DNA from: Ailanthus altissimus
Taxonomy: Eukaryota; Streptophyta; Magnoliopsida; Sapindales; Simaroubaceae
Length of the DNA stretch: 64,000 nucleotides
Assembly (NCBI GenBank): GCA_946807835.1
Contig: OX327702.1
Coordinates: 16,430,001 to 16,494,000 of the forward strand
Direction: 5' to 3'
Within the stretch, counting starts at the first letter, position 1, and every line of letters begins with the position of its first letter. A program made the translations under genes and the position numbers. Below are positions 22,822 to 32,786 of the stretch, piece by piece. The notes under the pieces are model-generated. The model ran no database searches. It was not told the origin of the DNA and was given only the letters and a program-made list of their open reading frames with translations.

Positions 22822-25800
22822 ATGAGCCAACACGAAGAAAACCCCGTTAGAACTCTAAAAGATTACTTGCATCCTACTCGCACAGCCACACCATCATGCA
22901 TTATATTTCCACCTAACATACCACATTCAGATTTTAAACCTGGAATGATACAACTTCTTCCCACTTTTCATGGTCTAGATAGTGAAAATCCTTATGTACA
23001 TGTTAGGGAATTTGAAAAAGTAATTGCCACCTTCCATAGCCAACCTGAAGCCATAGACACTGTTAGGCTTAAATTTTTCCCTTTTTCTTTGAAAGACAAA
23101 GCAAAGAGTTGGCTATACTCTTTGAGGCCGAGGTCTATAGGAACTTGGGCAGAAATGACCCAAGCATTTTTCAATAAATACTTCCCACAACACAAAACTA
23201 ATGGCCTGAAAAGACAAATTTCTTCATTCTCCCAAAAAGACAGTGAAACCTTATATCAAGCATGGGAAAGGTTTAAAGAGTTGCTAAATCTGTGCCCTCA
23301 CCATGGGTATGAAAATTGGCGCTTGGTTAGTTATTTCTATGAGGGACTCACAATTAGAGAGCGCCAATTTGTTGAGATGATGTGTAATGGGGAGTTCCTT
23401 CACAAAGATCCTGAGGAAGCTATAGAATTTCTTAATGACTTAGCCGAAAAAGCTCATACATGGACTGGACCTAGTATTGCTGAAAGCACAAATAGGTCAC
23501 GACCCAATGGAGTTTTCCATCTTAGGGAAGAGGATAACCTCAAAGCCCAATTAGAGGTCTTAACTAGGGAGTTAGAGGCCTTGAAATCCAAAGATAGAAG
23601 GGTCACCCACACGGTTTCTAGAGTTGAGTCACACGATGTCTGTTTTGTCTGTGGAGGAGCAGAACACTTAGCTCAGGATTGCCCCACGTATAGTGAGATG
23701 AGAGGGATATATGAGGAACAATGTAATGCCCTAGGGATGTACAAGAAGCCTTATTCACCCTACTCTGAAACATATAATCCTAGCTGGAGAAACCACCCAA
23801 ATTTCAGTTGGAAATCTGACCAACAAGCCAACAACCAATGGAAACAAGAACAACAAGCACCCAAGTCTTATGTTGCACCTCAATATAATGCACGACCAAC
23901 TAGGAGTTCTTTAGAGGATACATTACAAGCATTTATAGAGGCACAAAGTAAGACTAATCAAAAATTTGAAACAATTCTTGCACAGGTGGTGGACGAAAAC
24001 AAAGAAATTAAGAGTCAAATCACAAAGTTGACCAGTGCCTTAACTGTACAAGAGCGAGGTAAGTTTCCATCTCAACCTCAATCCAATCCGAAAGGACAAT
24101 TCATGGCACAAGCTTCTACTTCTGATGTTCAAAATCTCAAAGAAGTCAATGCCATTACTACTCGAAGTGGTAAGATTGTAAGTGAACCTACTCCTGAAAT
24201 TAACACATCTACGAGTAGTAAAGACGCCCCCCTTGAAAAAGAGGCCACAGTGGAAAAAGAGCCCGAAAGTAAGTTTTCAATCCCAGTGCCTTTTCCTCAA
24301 GCTCTTCGACCGGTTGGGAAAAATTCAGAAATTCAAGGTGAGATTTTGGAACATTTGAAACAAGTTAAAATTAATCTTCCCTTGTTACATTTGATTAAGC
24401 AGGTTCTAACTTATGCCAAAGTCATCAAGGATTTATGCACTATCAAAAGAAAACACCATGTGAAAAAAACTGCATTTTTGGCAGAACAGGTAAGTGCAGT
24501 GATTGAACAAAAGACACCACCCAAGTATAAAGACCCAGGATGTCCCACAATCTCCTGCCAAATTGGGACACATGAGTTTGGTCAAGCTTTATTGGACTTA
24601 GGAGCAAGTGTAAATTTAATGCCTTATTCTATTTACTTGCAATTGGGACTTGGTGAGATTAAACCAACATCTGTAGTCCTACAATTAGCTGACCGATCAA
24701 TCAAGAAACCACGGGGAATAGTAGAAGATGTTTTGTTGCAAATTGACAAATTTTACTATCCTGTTGATTTTCTTGTTTTAGATACTCATTCTGTTGTTAA
24801 CATGGAGTCAAAAATCCCTCTTATTTTGGGGAGACCTTTTCTAGCCACTGCTAACGATCTTATTAATTGCAGAAATGGTCTAATGAAATTATCTTTTGGG
24901 AATATGACTCTTGAGGTGAACATTTTCAACATTGGCAAACAACCACGAGAAGAAGACGAGTGCTATCATTCATATATGATAGACACACTTGTAGCGGAGG
25001 AAGCTTATAAAAATCATGGCTATGATTCTTCGAAAAACCTTCTCAATTTTAATTTTGAAGAATTGTATTATCCTGATGTAACAACTGATGTGTTTAGTAT
25101 TTTTGACTCACAGGATAAACGGACTCGATTTTGGCAGCCACACTTTGAAGAGTTGCCACGAGAGAGGGAGAGACCGAAACCATCAAACCTCGAGACACCA
25201 CAAGTTGAGCTTTCTCCACTGCCCAAAGGTTTGAAACACGCATTCTTGGGACCAGGTGATACCTTTCCTATCATCATTTCTTCTGAACTTAGTGCTGAAC
25301 AAGAGAAAAAATTGATAAAATTGTTAAAAGAACATAAGTCTGCATTAGGTTGGACCATAGCTGATATTAAAGGTATTTCTCCATTGATATGCTCCCATAG
25401 AATTCATTTAGAGGAAGGTTCCCAACCTCGTAGAGACCTACAAAGAAGACTTAACCCAACAATGAAAGAAGTAGTGAAGAAAGAGGTCTTGAAACTATTA
25501 GATGCGGGTATAATCTACCCAATTTCTGATAGTCAATGGGTAAGTCCAACTCAAGTAGTTCCTAAGAAATCTGGGGTTACTGTTGTTGAAAATGAGAATG
25601 GGATACCTGTTCCAACTAGGGTAGTAAGTGGTTGGAGAATGTGTATTGATTATAGAAAGTTAAACACAGCCACTAGGAAAGACTATTTTCCATTGCCTTT
25701 TATCGACCAAATTTTAGAACGTGTAGCTGGACATCCTTTTTATTGCTTTCTTGATGGGTATTCAGGGTATTACCAGATTGAGATAGCTATAGAAGATCAA

Positions 25801-28110
25801 GAAAAAACTACTTTTACATGCCCTTTTGGTACTTATGCTTTTTGTAGAATGCCATTTGGATTATGTAATGCACCAGCTACTTTCCAGCGTTGCATGCTGA
25901 GTATTTTCTCTGATATGGTTGAAAAATGCATGGAAGTTTTTATGGATGATTTGACTGTTTTTGGTAATTCTTTTGATTTATGCCTACTTAACTTGAAATC
26001 TGTTTTGAGTAGATGTGAAGAAAAAGGACTTGTGCTAAATTGGGAGAAATGTCATTTCATGGTATCTTCAGGAATCGTTTTAGGGCACATTGTATCTGAA
26101 AGAGGGATAGAGGTTGACAAGGCAAAAATTGAATTAATCTCTAAATTACCTACACCTAAAACGGTAAAAGATGTCCGATCCTTTCTTGGACACGCTGGCT
26201 TTTACAGAAGGTTTATACAAAATTTTTCTGCCATATCTAGACCATTGTGTAACCTTTTGCTAAAAGATGCAGAATTTACATGGACACAAGAGTGTGAAGA
26301 GGCATTTCGAACACTCATTGCCAAACTCACCACCGCTCCTATCATGCAATCACCGGATTGGAACCTCCCATTTGAAATTATGTGTGATGCAAGTAATTAT
26401 GCTGTAGGAGCAGTTCTTGGGCAACGGAGGGAGGGAAAACCCTTTGTTGTTTATTATGCTAGTAGGACTTTGAATGATGCTCAAATGAATTACACTACTA
26501 CTGAAAAAGAACTACTAGCTGTTGTTTTTGCCTTAGATAAATTTCGTTCTTATTTGATTGGTTCACCTATTGTTATTTTTACTGACCATGCAGCCCTTAA
26601 GTACCTTCTTTCTAAGAAGGATGCTAAAGCCCGTTTAATTAGGTGGATTCTTCTTTTGCAGGAATTTGATATAACCATCAAAGATAAGAAAGGCGTTGAA
26701 AATGTTGTTGCTGATCATCTATCCCGCCTTGAGTTCACTGACTCTACTGATTTGCCACCCATTCGAGATGATTTTCCAGATGAACATCTTTTTGCTATAA
26801 GCCAAATACCTTGGTATGCACATATCGTAAATTATTTGGTTTGTGGTGAACTTCCATCTGACTGGAGTGCACAAGATAAGCGTAAGTTCTTGGTTGAGGT
26901 ACGTAACTTTTATTGGGATGATCCATATCTTTTCAAATATTGTCCTGACCAAATAATGAGACGTTGCATTCCTGAAAGTGAAGTTTCTAGTGTCATAAAT
27001 TTTTGCCATAGTGCTGCTTGCGGTGGCCATTTTTCTATGAAGAAGACAGCTATGAAAATTTTACAGTGTGGTCTTTATTGGCCCACTTTGTTCAAAGACA
27101 CTAATAATTTTTGTCGTTCATGTGAAAGATGTCAAAAGTTAGGTGCTTTATCTCGAAGAAATATGATGCCTCTTAACCCTATTCTTGTTATCGAGATATT
27201 TGACTGTTGGGGTATTGATTTTATGGGTCCATTTCCTTCATCTTTTAGCTATCTTTACATCCTTTTAGCTGTTGACTATGTATCAAAATGGGTGGAGGCT
27301 GTAGCTTGTCGTACTAATGATAATACAACTGTGGTAAAATTCTTAAAAGAAAATGTGTTATCTAGGTACGGTACGCCACGTGTCATCATTAGTGACCAAG
27401 GAACACATTTTTGTAATCGTTCTTTTGAAGCTTTGATGCGCAGGTATGGTGTTCTTCACAAAGTTTCCACTGCATACCATCCACAGACAAATGGACAAGC
27501 CGAGCTAGCAAATAGAGAGGTTAAACAGATTTTGGAAAAGACGGTTAACCCGAATCGCAAAGATTGGTCTCTACGCCTTTCTGATGCATTATGGGCATAT
27601 CGTACTGCATACAAAACCATCTTAGGAATGTCCCCATACCGGCTTGTTTATGGGAAAGCTTGCCATTTACCTGTTGAGCTAGAACATAAAGCTTATTGGG
27701 CTGTCAAAGCCCTTAACTTTGATTTGAATGCTGCAGGTCTCCAGAGAAAGTTACAATTGTCAGAAATAGAAGAGCTACGAAATGACGCATATGACAACTC
27801 CAAAATTTACAAAGCTAAAATGAAAGTAGCTCATGATAAACAGATCTCAAGGAAACACTTTGAGCCAAATCAACGGGTCTATCTTTATGATTCTCGATTG
27901 CATTTACACCCTGGAAAGTTGAGATCTCGATGGACTGGTCCATTTATGGTAAGACATGTTTTTCCTAATGGTGCTGTTGAAATAGAAGACCCCACTGATG
28001 GACGGACTTTCAAAGTGAATGGACAGCGGCTAAAAAGCTACGTGGAAAAGGTAAACGACTCTATGTACCTAGGCGAGATCCCTCTTGTGGATCCTGTCTA
28101 TCGTGATTGA
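22822..28110 (+). CDS. Athila gag-pol polyprotein
   Basis: One uninterrupted 1762-codon frame makes the structural protein and all replication enzymes of the element. Gag fills about residues 1-270 ([12 protein letters not shown] near the start, [18 protein letters not shown]). A CCHC zinc knuckle begins at C274 (CX2CX4HX4C). The aspartic protease active site is D592 in the DLGASVN motif. Reverse transcriptase has its catalytic pair at D1042-D1043 in FMDD. RNase H begins near D1189 ([14 protein letters not shown]). Integrase has its H-H-C-C zinc region near 1395-1440 and catalytic D1466, D1525 and E1561 (DX35E). There is no chromodomain, as expected for Athila. The first ATG of this frame, just after a short leader ORF, is taken as start. 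All key residues are present, so the product may be active. Confidence 0.96.
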   Translation: MSQHEENPVRTLKDYLHPTRTATPSCIIFPPNIPHSDFKPGMIQLLPTFHGLDSENPYVHVREFEKVIATFHSQPEAIDTVRLKFFPFSLKDKAKSWLYSLRPRSIGTWAEMTQAFFNKYFPQHKTNGLKRQISSFSQKDSETLYQAWERFKELLNLCPHHGYENWRLVSYFYEGLTIRERQFVEMMCNGEFLHKDPEEAIEFLNDLAEKAHTWTGPSIAESTNRSRPNGVFHLREEDNLKAQLEVLTRELEALKSKDRRVTHTVSRVESHDVCFVCGGAEHLAQDCPTYSEMRGIYEEQCNALGMYKKPYSPYSETYNPSWRNHPNFSWKSDQQANNQWKQEQQAPKSYVAPQYNARPTRSSLEDTLQAFIEAQSKTNQKFETILAQVVDENKEIKSQITKLTSALTVQERGKFPSQPQSNPKGQFMAQASTSDVQNLKEVNAITTRSGKIVSEPTPEINTSTSSKDAPLEKEATVEKEPESKFSIPVPFPQALRPVGKNSEIQGEILEHLKQVKINLPLLHLIKQVLTYAKVIKDLCTIKRKHHVKKTAFLAEQVSAVIEQKTPPKYKDPGCPTISCQIGTHEFGQALLDLGASVNLMPYSIYLQLGLGEIKPTSVVLQLADRSIKKPRGIVEDVLLQIDKFYYPVDFLVLDTHSVVNMESKIPLILGRPFLATANDLINCRNGLMKLSFGNMTLEVNIFNIGKQPREEDECYHSYMIDTLVAEEAYKNHGYDSSKNLLNFNFEELYYPDVTTDVFSIFDSQDKRTRFWQPHFEELPRERERPKPSNLETPQVELSPLPKGLKHAFLGPGDTFPIIISSELSAEQEKKLIKLLKEHKSALGWTIADIKGISPLICSHRIHLEEGSQPRRDLQRRLNPTMKEVVKKEVLKLLDAGIIYPISDSQWVSPTQVVPKKSGVTVVENENGIPVPTRVVSGWRMCIDYRKLNTATRKDYFPLPFIDQILERVAGHPFYCFLDGYSGYYQIEIAIEDQEKTTFTCPFGTYAFCRMPFGLCNAPATFQRCMLSIFSDMVEKCMEVFMDDLTVFGNSFDLCLLNLKSVLSRCEEKGLVLNWEKCHFMVSSGIVLGHIVSERGIEVDKAKIELISKLPTPKTVKDVRSFLGHAGFYRRFIQNFSAISRPLCNLLLKDAEFTWTQECEEAFRTLIAKLTTAPIMQSPDWNLPFEIMCDASNYAVGAVLGQRREGKPFVVYYASRTLNDAQMNYTTTEKELLAVVFALDKFRSYLIGSPIVIFTDHAALKYLLSKKDAKARLIRWILLLQEFDITIKDKKGVENVVADHLSRLEFTDSTDLPPIRDDFPDEHLFAISQIPWYAHIVNYLVCGELPSDWSAQDKRKFLVEVRNFYWDDPYLFKYCPDQIMRRCIPESEVSSVINFCHSAACGGHFSMKKTAMKILQCGLYWPTLFKDTNNFCRSCERCQKLGALSRRNMMPLNPILVIEIFDCWGIDFMGPFPSSFSYLYILLAVDYVSKWVEAVACRTNDNTTVVKFLKENVLSRYGTPRVIISDQGTHFCNRSFEALMRRYGVLHKVSTAYHPQTNGQAELANREVKQILEKTVNPNRKDWSLRLSDALWAYRTAYKTILGMSPYRLVYGKACHLPVELEHKAYWAVKALNFDLNAAGLQRKLQLSEIEELRNDAYDNSKIYKAKMKVAHDKQISRKHFEPNQRVYLYDSRLHLHPGKLRSRWTGPFMVRHVFPNGAVEIEDPTDGRTFKVNGQRLKSYVEKVNDSMYLGEIPLVDPVYRD

Positions 28111-28228
28111 TCAGGTTCAATCTATCTGTACCATATTTTATATTTTGTCTATACTTTATCTTTTGACTTTCTATTTTTGCTTTTATTTTCCTGCACATTT
28201 TATTTTACTTTATTTTCTTCTTTTTATT

Positions 28229-28238
28229 TTTTCTTCAG
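28229..28238 (+). other. Candidate splice acceptor before ORF2
   Basis: A long T-rich tract (from about 28209) ends TTTTCTTCAG, with AG at 28237-28238. It is 120 bases before the ORF2 start and is the strongest acceptor-like sequence between pol and ORF2. Confidence 0.5.
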
Positions 28239-28358
28239 TGTGATTTTATTTCCCGGTCAAGTGGCGGATACGGTACTCCGTGACTATTAAAGTCGGTTTC
28301 TCAGTTCCCTAAAAACTGTCCCTCAAACTGTGTATTCATCTCTTTTCTTTCTTTCAAA

Positions 28359-28907
28359 ATGGATCGCATTCTTGCCAACCTTAAAAAACGTTTTCCTTCA
28401 TTTCCTCAAAATGCTCTACTTAAGATTTACAAAGCACGGTGTGAAAGACTAAGGCTATTGATGTTGGGTAATATCCCTGTGGACCTTCGTTGGTTAATTG
28501 AAGCCAAGGTTCGGTTGTCTGGTGAGTTTGAAAATGATTTTGTTTCTCATATGCCTGGTCTTGGAAGAAGCTCTTATGCCAAAAGGCGACGAGCAAAAAG
28601 GTTACAAGTCTGTCATAAATGTGCTCGATGGAATTGTAATCGGAGTTGTCGTTCTTTAGGATTCGTATCTAGAAATCGAGAAGACAAAATTCAGTTCATT
28701 AAGGATGGACTGAGTAAGGAGTCTTTGGATGATATCCTATTGACTCTTGAGACGCATCCCTGTGGGCTCGTGCAACGTGAACTTCTCGATTTATGGAACA
28801 AATTCAAAAATGAACATCAACGGTATAGTCTCGGGAATCTGACTCTAAAAGACCCTGTTTGCCAATTTATAAGAAAATTGGATGGGAAGCCTATCCCCGA
28901 TCCATAG
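28359..28907 (+). CDS. ORF2: basic four-cysteine protein resembling carlavirus nucleic-acid-binding protein
   Basis: An intact 182-codon gene 248 bases after pol. The centre holds GRSSYAKRRRAKRLQ (residues 69-83), a dense basic patch that may also serve as nuclear signal. It is followed by C85-X2-C88-X4-C93-X3-C97, a likely zinc finger, and then a KIQFIKDG segment. The order of a G-x-S-x-Y-A motif, arginine-rich patch, four-cysteine finger and short hydrophobic block is, to my reading, that of the small cysteine-rich nucleic-acid-binding proteins of carlaviruses and relatives. Some of those act in RNA-silencing suppression. The N-terminal half is helical and the C-terminal 70 residues have no parallel I know. 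The similarity is recalled, not searched, and the region is short. If right, the gene was exchanged between a plant RNA virus and a retrotransposon; direction unknown. A retroelement-specific finger protein is the alternative. Confidence 0.6.
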   Translation: MDRILANLKKRFPSFPQNALLKIYKARCERLRLLMLGNIPVDLRWLIEAKVRLSGEFENDFVSHMPGLGRSSYAKRRRAKRLQVCHKCARWNCNRSCRSLGFVSRNREDKIQFIKDGLSKESLDDILLTLETHPCGLVQRELLDLWNKFKNEHQRYSLGNLTLKDPVCQFIRKLDGKPIPDP

Positions 28908-29162
28908 AGGGCGTTTAAGCCGTTACTGGACGTAAAACCAGAGGAAGATGTGAGCCACAATCACAACTACTTGTAAATACATGTGTTTTAATTTCAAACT
29001 TTATTTTATGAATAGTAGGGCTACTCATGTAGATGTCTTAAATTCAAATCTTTTTGTTCAATAATGCATGCGGGTCATTATGTTTAAATATTTGTGTTTT
29101 ATTTTTAACTCTCTTTTGACAAACTGTCGGGTTACCATAATCATTGTTATCATTTGGCACTC

Positions 29163-29170
29163 TATAAATA
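29163..29170 (+). promoter_or_regulatory. TATA-like box upstream of the LOG gene
   Basis: TATAAATA, 60 bases before the LOG ATG at 29223. The spacing allows a transcription start near 29195 and a short leader. It could give the LOG gene its own promoter, independent of the LTR. Not tested; AT-rich sequence produces such matches by chance. Confidence 0.45.
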
Positions 29171-29222
29171 CAGCACCTCAGTTTCTTCATTTTCATATAT
29201 TGAGATAAAGGTGAGAGTAGAT

Positions 29223-29870
29223 ATGGAGGAAACCCAAGTTCGACAATTTCGAAATATATGTGTATTTTGTGGATCTAGTCCTGGGGAGAGTAAAGTTTTC
29301 GTAGAAGCAGCAAACAATCTGGGAAAAACATTAGCTGCAAGAAAAATTCATTTGATTTATGGAGGAGGTAGCCTTGGGCTAATGGGGTGTGTGTCAACAG
29401 CTGCACATTTAGGAGGAAGTCAAGTTTTAGGTATTATTCCTACAGCTTTGGCCGTGGGAAACCTGACCGGGAAAACAATAGGGGAAGAATTACAAGTCTC
29501 ATCCATGCATGAACGTATAGCCAGAATGCTTTGCAATGCAGACGCTTTTATTGCTTTACCAGGTGGTTTTGGTACCTTGGAAGAAATTTTTCAAATTGTC
29601 TCTTGGGCCCAACTGAATATCCACCGAAAACCCATAGGTTTGTTGAATGTTAATAACTATTTTGATTGCTTACTTTGTTTTCTTGATCAAGCTGTGGAAC
29701 AGAATTTTATTTCACATTCGGCGCGACAGATCCTGGTTTCTGCTACTGAGGCGGATGAATTGATTAACAAATTACAGGCAGTTACCTACGAACCTGACCC
29801 AGCAATAACTCGGATCGATTGGTCAGTGGGCCTTAACAAGCGAAAATTGGATCTGACACTCCGTTTGTAA
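29223..29870 (+). CDS. LOG: ORF3: LONELY GUY-type cytokinin riboside 5'-monophosphate phosphoribohydrolase
   Basis: LOG enzymes release active cytokinin bases from their riboside monophosphates, the last step of cytokinin activation, usually in cytosol and nucleus. This 215-residue product has normal LOG length. Numbered from M1 (MEETQVRQ), it shows the nucleotide-binding ICVFCGSSPG (12-21), YGGGSLGLMG (46-55), the SMHERIARM segment with the conserved arginine (R98), and PGGFGTLEE (113-121) with the catalytic glutamate. A lysine usual after that arginine in plant LOGs is isoleucine here. The frame is open from an upstream ATG at 29154, but that would lie before the TATA-like box and adds 23 unrelated residues, so 29223 is preferred. 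Plant LOG genes have several introns and this copy has none, suggesting capture through RNA. It sits between ORF2 and the 3' untranslated region of the Athila element. Confidence 0.92.
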   Translation: MEETQVRQFRNICVFCGSSPGESKVFVEAANNLGKTLAARKIHLIYGGGSLGLMGCVSTAAHLGGSQVLGIIPTALAVGNLTGKTIGEELQVSSMHERIARMLCNADAFIALPGGFGTLEEIFQIVSWAQLNIHRKPIGLLNVNNYFDCLLCFLDQAVEQNFISHSARQILVSATEADELINKLQAVTYEPDPAITRIDWSVGLNKRKLDLTLRL

Positions 29871-30007
29871 ATTTTTCTTTTTATTTATTTATTTATCAGT
29901 ACCATCATTTTAGTTTATATTTGCTTAAGTGTCTCTCAGGTTTGTTTCTTTCAAATAACTGGCGTTTCAGGTAATGTCTCCTATACTTTATCTCTTTCTA
30001 TTTAAAC

Positions 30008-30046
30008 ATTGAGGACAATGTTTCATCTGGTTTGGGGGGAGGATAG
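30008..30046 (+). other. Conserved GAGGACAATG...GGGGGGAGG motif after the last ORF
   Basis: ATTGAGGACAATG, then about 14 bases, then TTTGGGGGGAGG. A motif of this form follows the coding region in many Athila and Tat elements. The same block is found in the older relative at 60862-60901. Its role is unclear; a second polypurine or processing signal are possibilities. Confidence 0.65.
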
Positions 30047-31210
30047 TAGACATACGTTGCATTTTGCAAAAAAAAAAAAAAAAAAAAATTGTGGTCCGAC
30101 ATTTGATTAAAACGGCAGAGTAAAGAGTTCATTCTTGAACTCTTGAGACGCATTCTAGGTCAAATTAGAATGGCAGAGTAAGGAGTTTTAGTACTAACTT
30201 TTGAAATGCATTTTAACTAACTTTTTGTTATTTTGTTTTATATTTCATGCATTGTCGTTTACTGCTTGTAGTCTTGGTAATTCTTGTATAAAGGAATTTG
30301 TTTTTCTGCCTAAGTATGATTTCAGAATTGTTTAGGTTGAGTCACTGTTTCTATCTAGGTTACTAAAGAATGACTTCCAAAATATTTTTGAGCACAATGC
30401 TAAGCCTTGTGGTAAGATGGATGATTCAATTTATATAGCCAAGAGAATTCCCATGTTTAAGTATATATTTTTCTAATCTCACATATCTTTTGTGAGTAAG
30501 TGGAAAGGTTGAGAAAACAGCTTATGAACTTTCATTGATCCTTTGAATTGGTTAATTTTTGTTTAGAATGATATTATTTGAATTAAGGGATAAGTTGGTT
30601 ACATTTGTGCATAATATAATTTGGTGAGAAACCTTTGTAATGCTTCCTTGTATTCTTTAAAAAAAAAAAAAAAAAAACACAAAAGTACCAAAAACAAGAA
30701 AAAAAAAAAAGAAGCAATTCAGTTTAATAAAGTCTTCATTCAATTTTAGAAGACAAATACCTTGTAAAACAGTTTTCTCACCAAGTTATAATTGTATTAT
30801 TCTCACAAGCCAATTAAAGTTCTAAAGTTGACGTATGATATGAATAATTGATTTTTAAACAAATAATTTTCCTATCTTCGGATCAATGTTAGTTTATATG
30901 TCTGTCCTTAAAATTGACTTTTTCTTGAGTGCTTAACTGTTTTCCAACTCCATAAGAGAAGTCCTGACCTTTTAAACAGTCATACACCTGTGAGGATATG
31001 GAGTTGAGGCTTTTACTTGGAGAAATTCTCAAGGCTATATCTACTGTGGTTTGTGGTTAGATGGTTAAGGCTTAGTTCACACACACACAAATTATGGAAG
31101 TTGTAATTGAAAAAACCATGATAGCAACAGTGATCTCGAACTGACGTTTTGATTGAAGTGCTTAGGTAGTTTTGCATATTCTATTTACGCTTGAATTGCT
31201 AGAGACTAGC
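30047..31210 (+). other. 3' untranslated region of the Athila element
   Basis: About 1.2 kb without a supportable gene. It contains an A-tract at 30069-30090, a roughly 60 bp imperfect repeat at 30105-30225 (cores GGCAGAGTAAAGAG and GGCAGAGTAAGGAG), and an A-rich stretch at 30659-30712. It aligns along its length with 60902-62095. Confidence 0.7.
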
Positions 31211-31230
31211 AATAAGCTGGTTGGGGGCTG
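31211..31230 (+). other. Polypurine tract of the Athila element
   Basis: AATAAGCTGGTTGGGGGCTG directly precedes the 3' LTR, the place where plus-strand synthesis is primed. The older relative has AATAAGCTGGTTTGAGGGTG at the same place (62096-62115). Confidence 0.7.
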
Positions 31231-32786
31231 TGATGAATACATGAAAATGCATGTTGTTAAAAGATTCAATCACCATTTAATGTCACCAATTTTAGTATTT
31301 TCTGTATTTTTAGCTTGAAATAAAGTGTTCTCCTTAAATTGTGATTAATGAATGTTATTTGGACAGGTTTAGGTAAATTGGACATAACTCTCAATGTAGA
31401 AATCGAAATGAAGAAATTCTTGAACCTGGTGCAACATGACTCAATCTTACACAAATTTGAAGAATAGTGGAAAAGCCAAATCCAACATGTTATGGGCCAA
31501 AAATTGAGATACAACAGAATCGGACTACAACTCTTATCCAGCTTGATCCAACTCACGTATTTGGACCGTATCTCCAAAAATACGTACTCAATTGGTATAA
31601 TTCTTGAAGCTGTGAATTTCTGACTTAACTATCAACAACTCGTATGTTTATGGTAAAGTCCAAATCAGCCGTTATCATGGACCAAATCGCATTGCAAGTG
31701 GGTAAAATGGTTGTTGGCCGAATTCTGGTGTATCTTTGGAATTTTGCTCATATCTCATTGGACACTCATCCAATTTGCATGAAATCAGTGCCTATGGAAA
31801 GAAGAGTCAAAATTCTACAACTTTCATGTCGGTCGCAGAAGCTGAATTGATCATTTACATTATCAAAAACGTGCTGCAAGTGGATACACGAGTTATTGAC
31901 TTAAAATTATTGAAGATTGATGTCATCCATGACATATGTCCATTCATTGCCTATATAAGGAGACCCTTAGGACGTTTTTAATAGACAATTTTCTCTCTTC
32001 TTTTATTCTCATTAACATGTGTTGTAATTTAGGCTAGAGTTCCTAGCAAGGCTAAGAGATGAACTTTTATGTGTAGTAAATCTACTTCCATGCTTTGATT
32101 CGGTGTCAAGAGCTATAAATGTTGTAAGTTTGGTTTTGATTAAACTCTTATCTATTTTATTATCTATAATCCAGAGGTTATAATTCTCATGTCTCATATA
32201 TGTTCAGTCATGCTTTTCTTATGTGATTCATGTTGATTTATAATTGTTACTGGTTATATTGTTTTATATGTTAATCTTTTACTGCAGTATTGTCAATTTG
32301 ATATATTGTCGATCTTGGATAACATGTAAGGGCAATAAATGTTTGATATTCAAGTTAATATTTTACTGCAATATTGTCAAAATGATATATTGTCGATCTT
32401 AGATAACTTGTATAAATAACATGATGTGTGTTAATGCTTGCAAAGAGTTTAACTAAATCAATTACATGTGTTATCAAATGTGCTATATATTACATACCTT
32501 CCGATTGATTGTTTGGGATGTGAAACTTTCAGTTGAGTTATAAATATCGAATCAAAGTATAGAGTAGATTTATAAAGCATAATTGTGATTCTCAAAGCCT
32601 TGCTTAAATCATCATAAGACATTTTCCTCAATTCATAGACAATTCTATCTCATCCGTTTAAATCAATTAACCCTTTGCTACTGCTTTAATATTTTACTTC
32701 ACTAACCTATTTTTCCAAGAGCTTCCTCGTGGGATCGACACCTCAATCTATACTGCGATAGCCGCGTTATATTTTGAGCGTAAACA
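31231..32786 (+). repeat. 3' LTR of the Athila element
   Basis: Matches 20370-21925 at a constant offset of 10,861 bases without indels. Differences seen are near 21160/32021, 21426/32287, 21499/32360 and 21853/32714. It is followed by the second CGGGT. Confidence 0.97.

Larger units (their letters stand above)
20370..32786 (+). mobile_element. Complete young Athila retrotransposon carrying two extra genes
   Basis: A full-length 12,417 bp Ty3/gypsy element. It has two 1556 bp LTRs, a CGGGT target duplication (20365-20369 and 32787-32791), a tRNA-Asp primer site, and an intact gag-pol without chromodomain (22822-28110). Two further intact ORFs follow (28359-28907 and 29223-29870), then a 3' untranslated region with a GAGGACAATG...GGGGGGAGG motif and a polypurine tract. 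The LTRs differ at 4 of 1556 positions (0.26%), so insertion is recent. Gag sequence, primer type and length place it in the Athila lineage. Athila elements often carry an env-like region downstream of pol; here that place holds a nucleic-acid-binding-protein-like gene and a LOG gene. Confidence 0.95.

Noticed and set aside
28359..28907. An integrated RNA virus fragment as the source of ORF2
   Set aside because: No replicase, coat or movement gene lies next to it, the gene is intact, and it sits neatly between pol and LOG inside LTR boundaries. It belongs to the element now, whatever its origin.
29154..29222. LOG start at the upstream ATG
   Set aside because: The extra 23 residues do not look like LOG, and the segment lies around a TATA-like box; the downstream ATG gives normal family length.
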